A DNA stretch of 7,337 nucleotides from positions 1 to 7,337 of the forward strand of contig JAGWRL010000060.1 in assembly GCA_028876585.1 (NCBI GenBank), in the 5' to 3' direction. How positions within the stretch are numbered: position 1 is the first letter of the stretch; each line of letters opens with the position of its first letter. Below the pieces are notes generated by a model. It was not told where the DNA came from. It did no database searches and worked only from the letters and a program-made list of their open reading frames with translations. The position numbers and the translations under genes were made by a program. Shown here in pieces: positions 6,685 to 7,337 of this stretch. The DNA comes from Pseudomonadota bacterium (GTDB taxonomy: Bacteria; Pseudomonadota; Alphaproteobacteria; Rhizobiales; Beijerinckiaceae).

Positions 6685-7337
6685 ATGATCGCCTCGCCCC
6701 GTCGCCCCGCCTCTCTCTGGCCGGCCGGCCCTTTGGTCGCGATGGTCGTCGCCACGCTCGGCGTCGGTTTTGTCGCGCTGCGCCCCAAGCCCGCGGCCGA
6801 AGCGGCGGTCGTCGCGCCGCCGGCGACGCGCGTCGCCGCCGTCGACGCGCAGCCGACCGGCGCCATCGGCTCCAACCCGTTCGGCCCGCTGCCGCCCGCC
6901 ATCGAGCCGCCGCCCGTTGCCGAGATCGGCCGGCTCGACAATGCCGAGTTGGCGCGGTTCAGCGAGGCGGCGGCGTTCTATCGCAAAAACCAGTTCGCCC
7001 AGGGCGACGCGAGCGCCGCCGCGATCGCCGATCCGATCGCCCGCGCCGCGCTCGACTGGATCGCGCTGCGGGTGTCAGCGACGCCCGACCGGCTCGCCGC
7101 GTTCGAGAAAGCCCATCCCGACTGGCCGATGGCCGACTGGATGCGGGCGACGCGCGAGGGCTGGCTGTTCGCCGGCAAGCCCGGCGCGGCGGAAACCCTG
7201 GCGACGCTGGCGGGCGCGCCGCCGCTGACGCCGGCCGGCAGAATCGCGCTCGCGCGCGCGCAAATGGCGCGCGGCCAGCGCGACGCGGCGCAGGCGATCA
7301 TCCGCGCTTTGTGGCGCGACGGCGATTTCGACGCGGC
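6685..7337 (+). CDS. Lytic murein transglycosylase, N-terminal part (3' end outside window)
   Basis: The frame stays open to the window end (217 codons). Residues 1-10 are basic (MIASPRRPAS) and are followed by a hydrophobic segment at about 11-32 (GPLVAMVVATLGVGFVAL). This is a signal peptide or membrane anchor, then a Pro/Ala-rich linker to about 80. From about 85 the sequence matches the alpha-superhelical U-domain of Slt70-like transglycosylases in alphaproteobacteria: AAFYRKNQFAQGDASAA (95-111), DPIARAALDWIALR (116-129), and HPDWPMADWMRATREGWL (144-161), where the WP pair is characteristic. The catalytic SLT domain lies outside the window, so catalytic residues cannot be checked. The family cleaves peptidoglycan glycan strands in the periplasm to give 1,6-anhydro-muropeptides. 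It is divergent from dapA, an arrangement seen in Rhizobiales. An alternative is a pseudogene or another superhelical periplasmic protein, which I consider unlikely. Confidence 0.82.
   Translation, partial: MIASPRRPASLWPAGPLVAMVVATLGVGFVALRPKPAAEAAVVAPPATRVAAVDAQPTGAIGSNPFGPLPPAIEPPPVAEIGRLDNAELARFSEAAAFYRKNQFAQGDASAAAIADPIARAALDWIALRVSATPDRLAAFEKAHPDWPMADWMRATREGWLFAGKPGAAETLATLAGAPPLTPAGRIALARAQMARGQRDAAQAIIRALWRDGDFDA

Noticed and set aside
6770..7228. A plus-strand Arg/Ser/Pro-rich frame inside the transglycosylase gene
   Set aside because: It is a frame-shifted shadow. The frame starting at 6685 has a strong ribosome binding site, a membrane segment and family motifs.

Overview
The window is GC-rich DNA with dense, closely packed genes. 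Protein signatures (an RNase J followed at once by methylmalonyl-CoA epimerase, a dapA-smpB pair, and a lytic transglycosylase divergent from dapA) suggest an alphaproteobacterium, probably Hyphomicrobiales (Rhizobiales). Genus cannot be fixed from sequence alone. There are no tRNA or rRNA genes, no CRISPR array, and no transposase or other sign of a mobile element. This looks like chromosomal housekeeping sequence with one signalling gene and one glycosyltransferase gene set between conserved blocks.

Layout. (1) 1-1393, plus strand: the C-terminal part of RNase J, then methylmalonyl-CoA epimerase (mce) 7 nt later, with its Shine-Dalgarno overlapping the RNase J stop codon. (2) 1390-3882, minus strand: an 830-residue cytosolic PAS-PAS-PAS-GGDEF-EAL protein. 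Its 3' end overlaps mce by 4 bp. The EAL half keeps its catalytic residues, while the GGDEF half is degenerate at several active-site positions. (3) 3883-4101: a 219-bp divergent intergenic region with an inverted repeat and a possible 33-codon small ORF. (4) 4102-5148, plus strand: a GT-B/GT4-like glycosyltransferase. (5) 5155-6529, minus strand: dapA then smpB, separated by 4 nt, with smpB starting at TTG. The convergent ends of the glycosyltransferase gene and smpB lie in a perfect 8-bp stem that contains both stop codons. (6) 6530-6684: divergent promoter region. (7) 6685 to the window end, plus strand: N-terminal part of a soluble-type lytic murein transglycosylase with a membrane anchor or signal segment.

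How the genes relate. RNase J (RNA processing and decay) and Mce (conversion of methylmalonyl-CoA epimers) are co-transcribed by position but act in different pathways. DapA makes the lysine/diaminopimelate precursor needed for peptidoglycan, and the divergent lytic transglycosylase cleaves peptidoglycan, so that junction joins two cell-wall genes. SmpB, the tmRNA partner in ribosome rescue, is probably translationally coupled to DapA. The GGDEF/EAL protein is predicted to degrade c-di-GMP under control of three PAS sensors. The adjacent divergent glycosyltransferase might make a surface glycan, but a functional link between the two is only conjecture.

I see no clear new multi-gene system. 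The items most worth a second look are the degenerate GGDEF domain, the stop-codon hairpin at 5142-5161, the unusual glycosyltransferase, and the small ORF and inverted repeat in the 3883-4101 gap.
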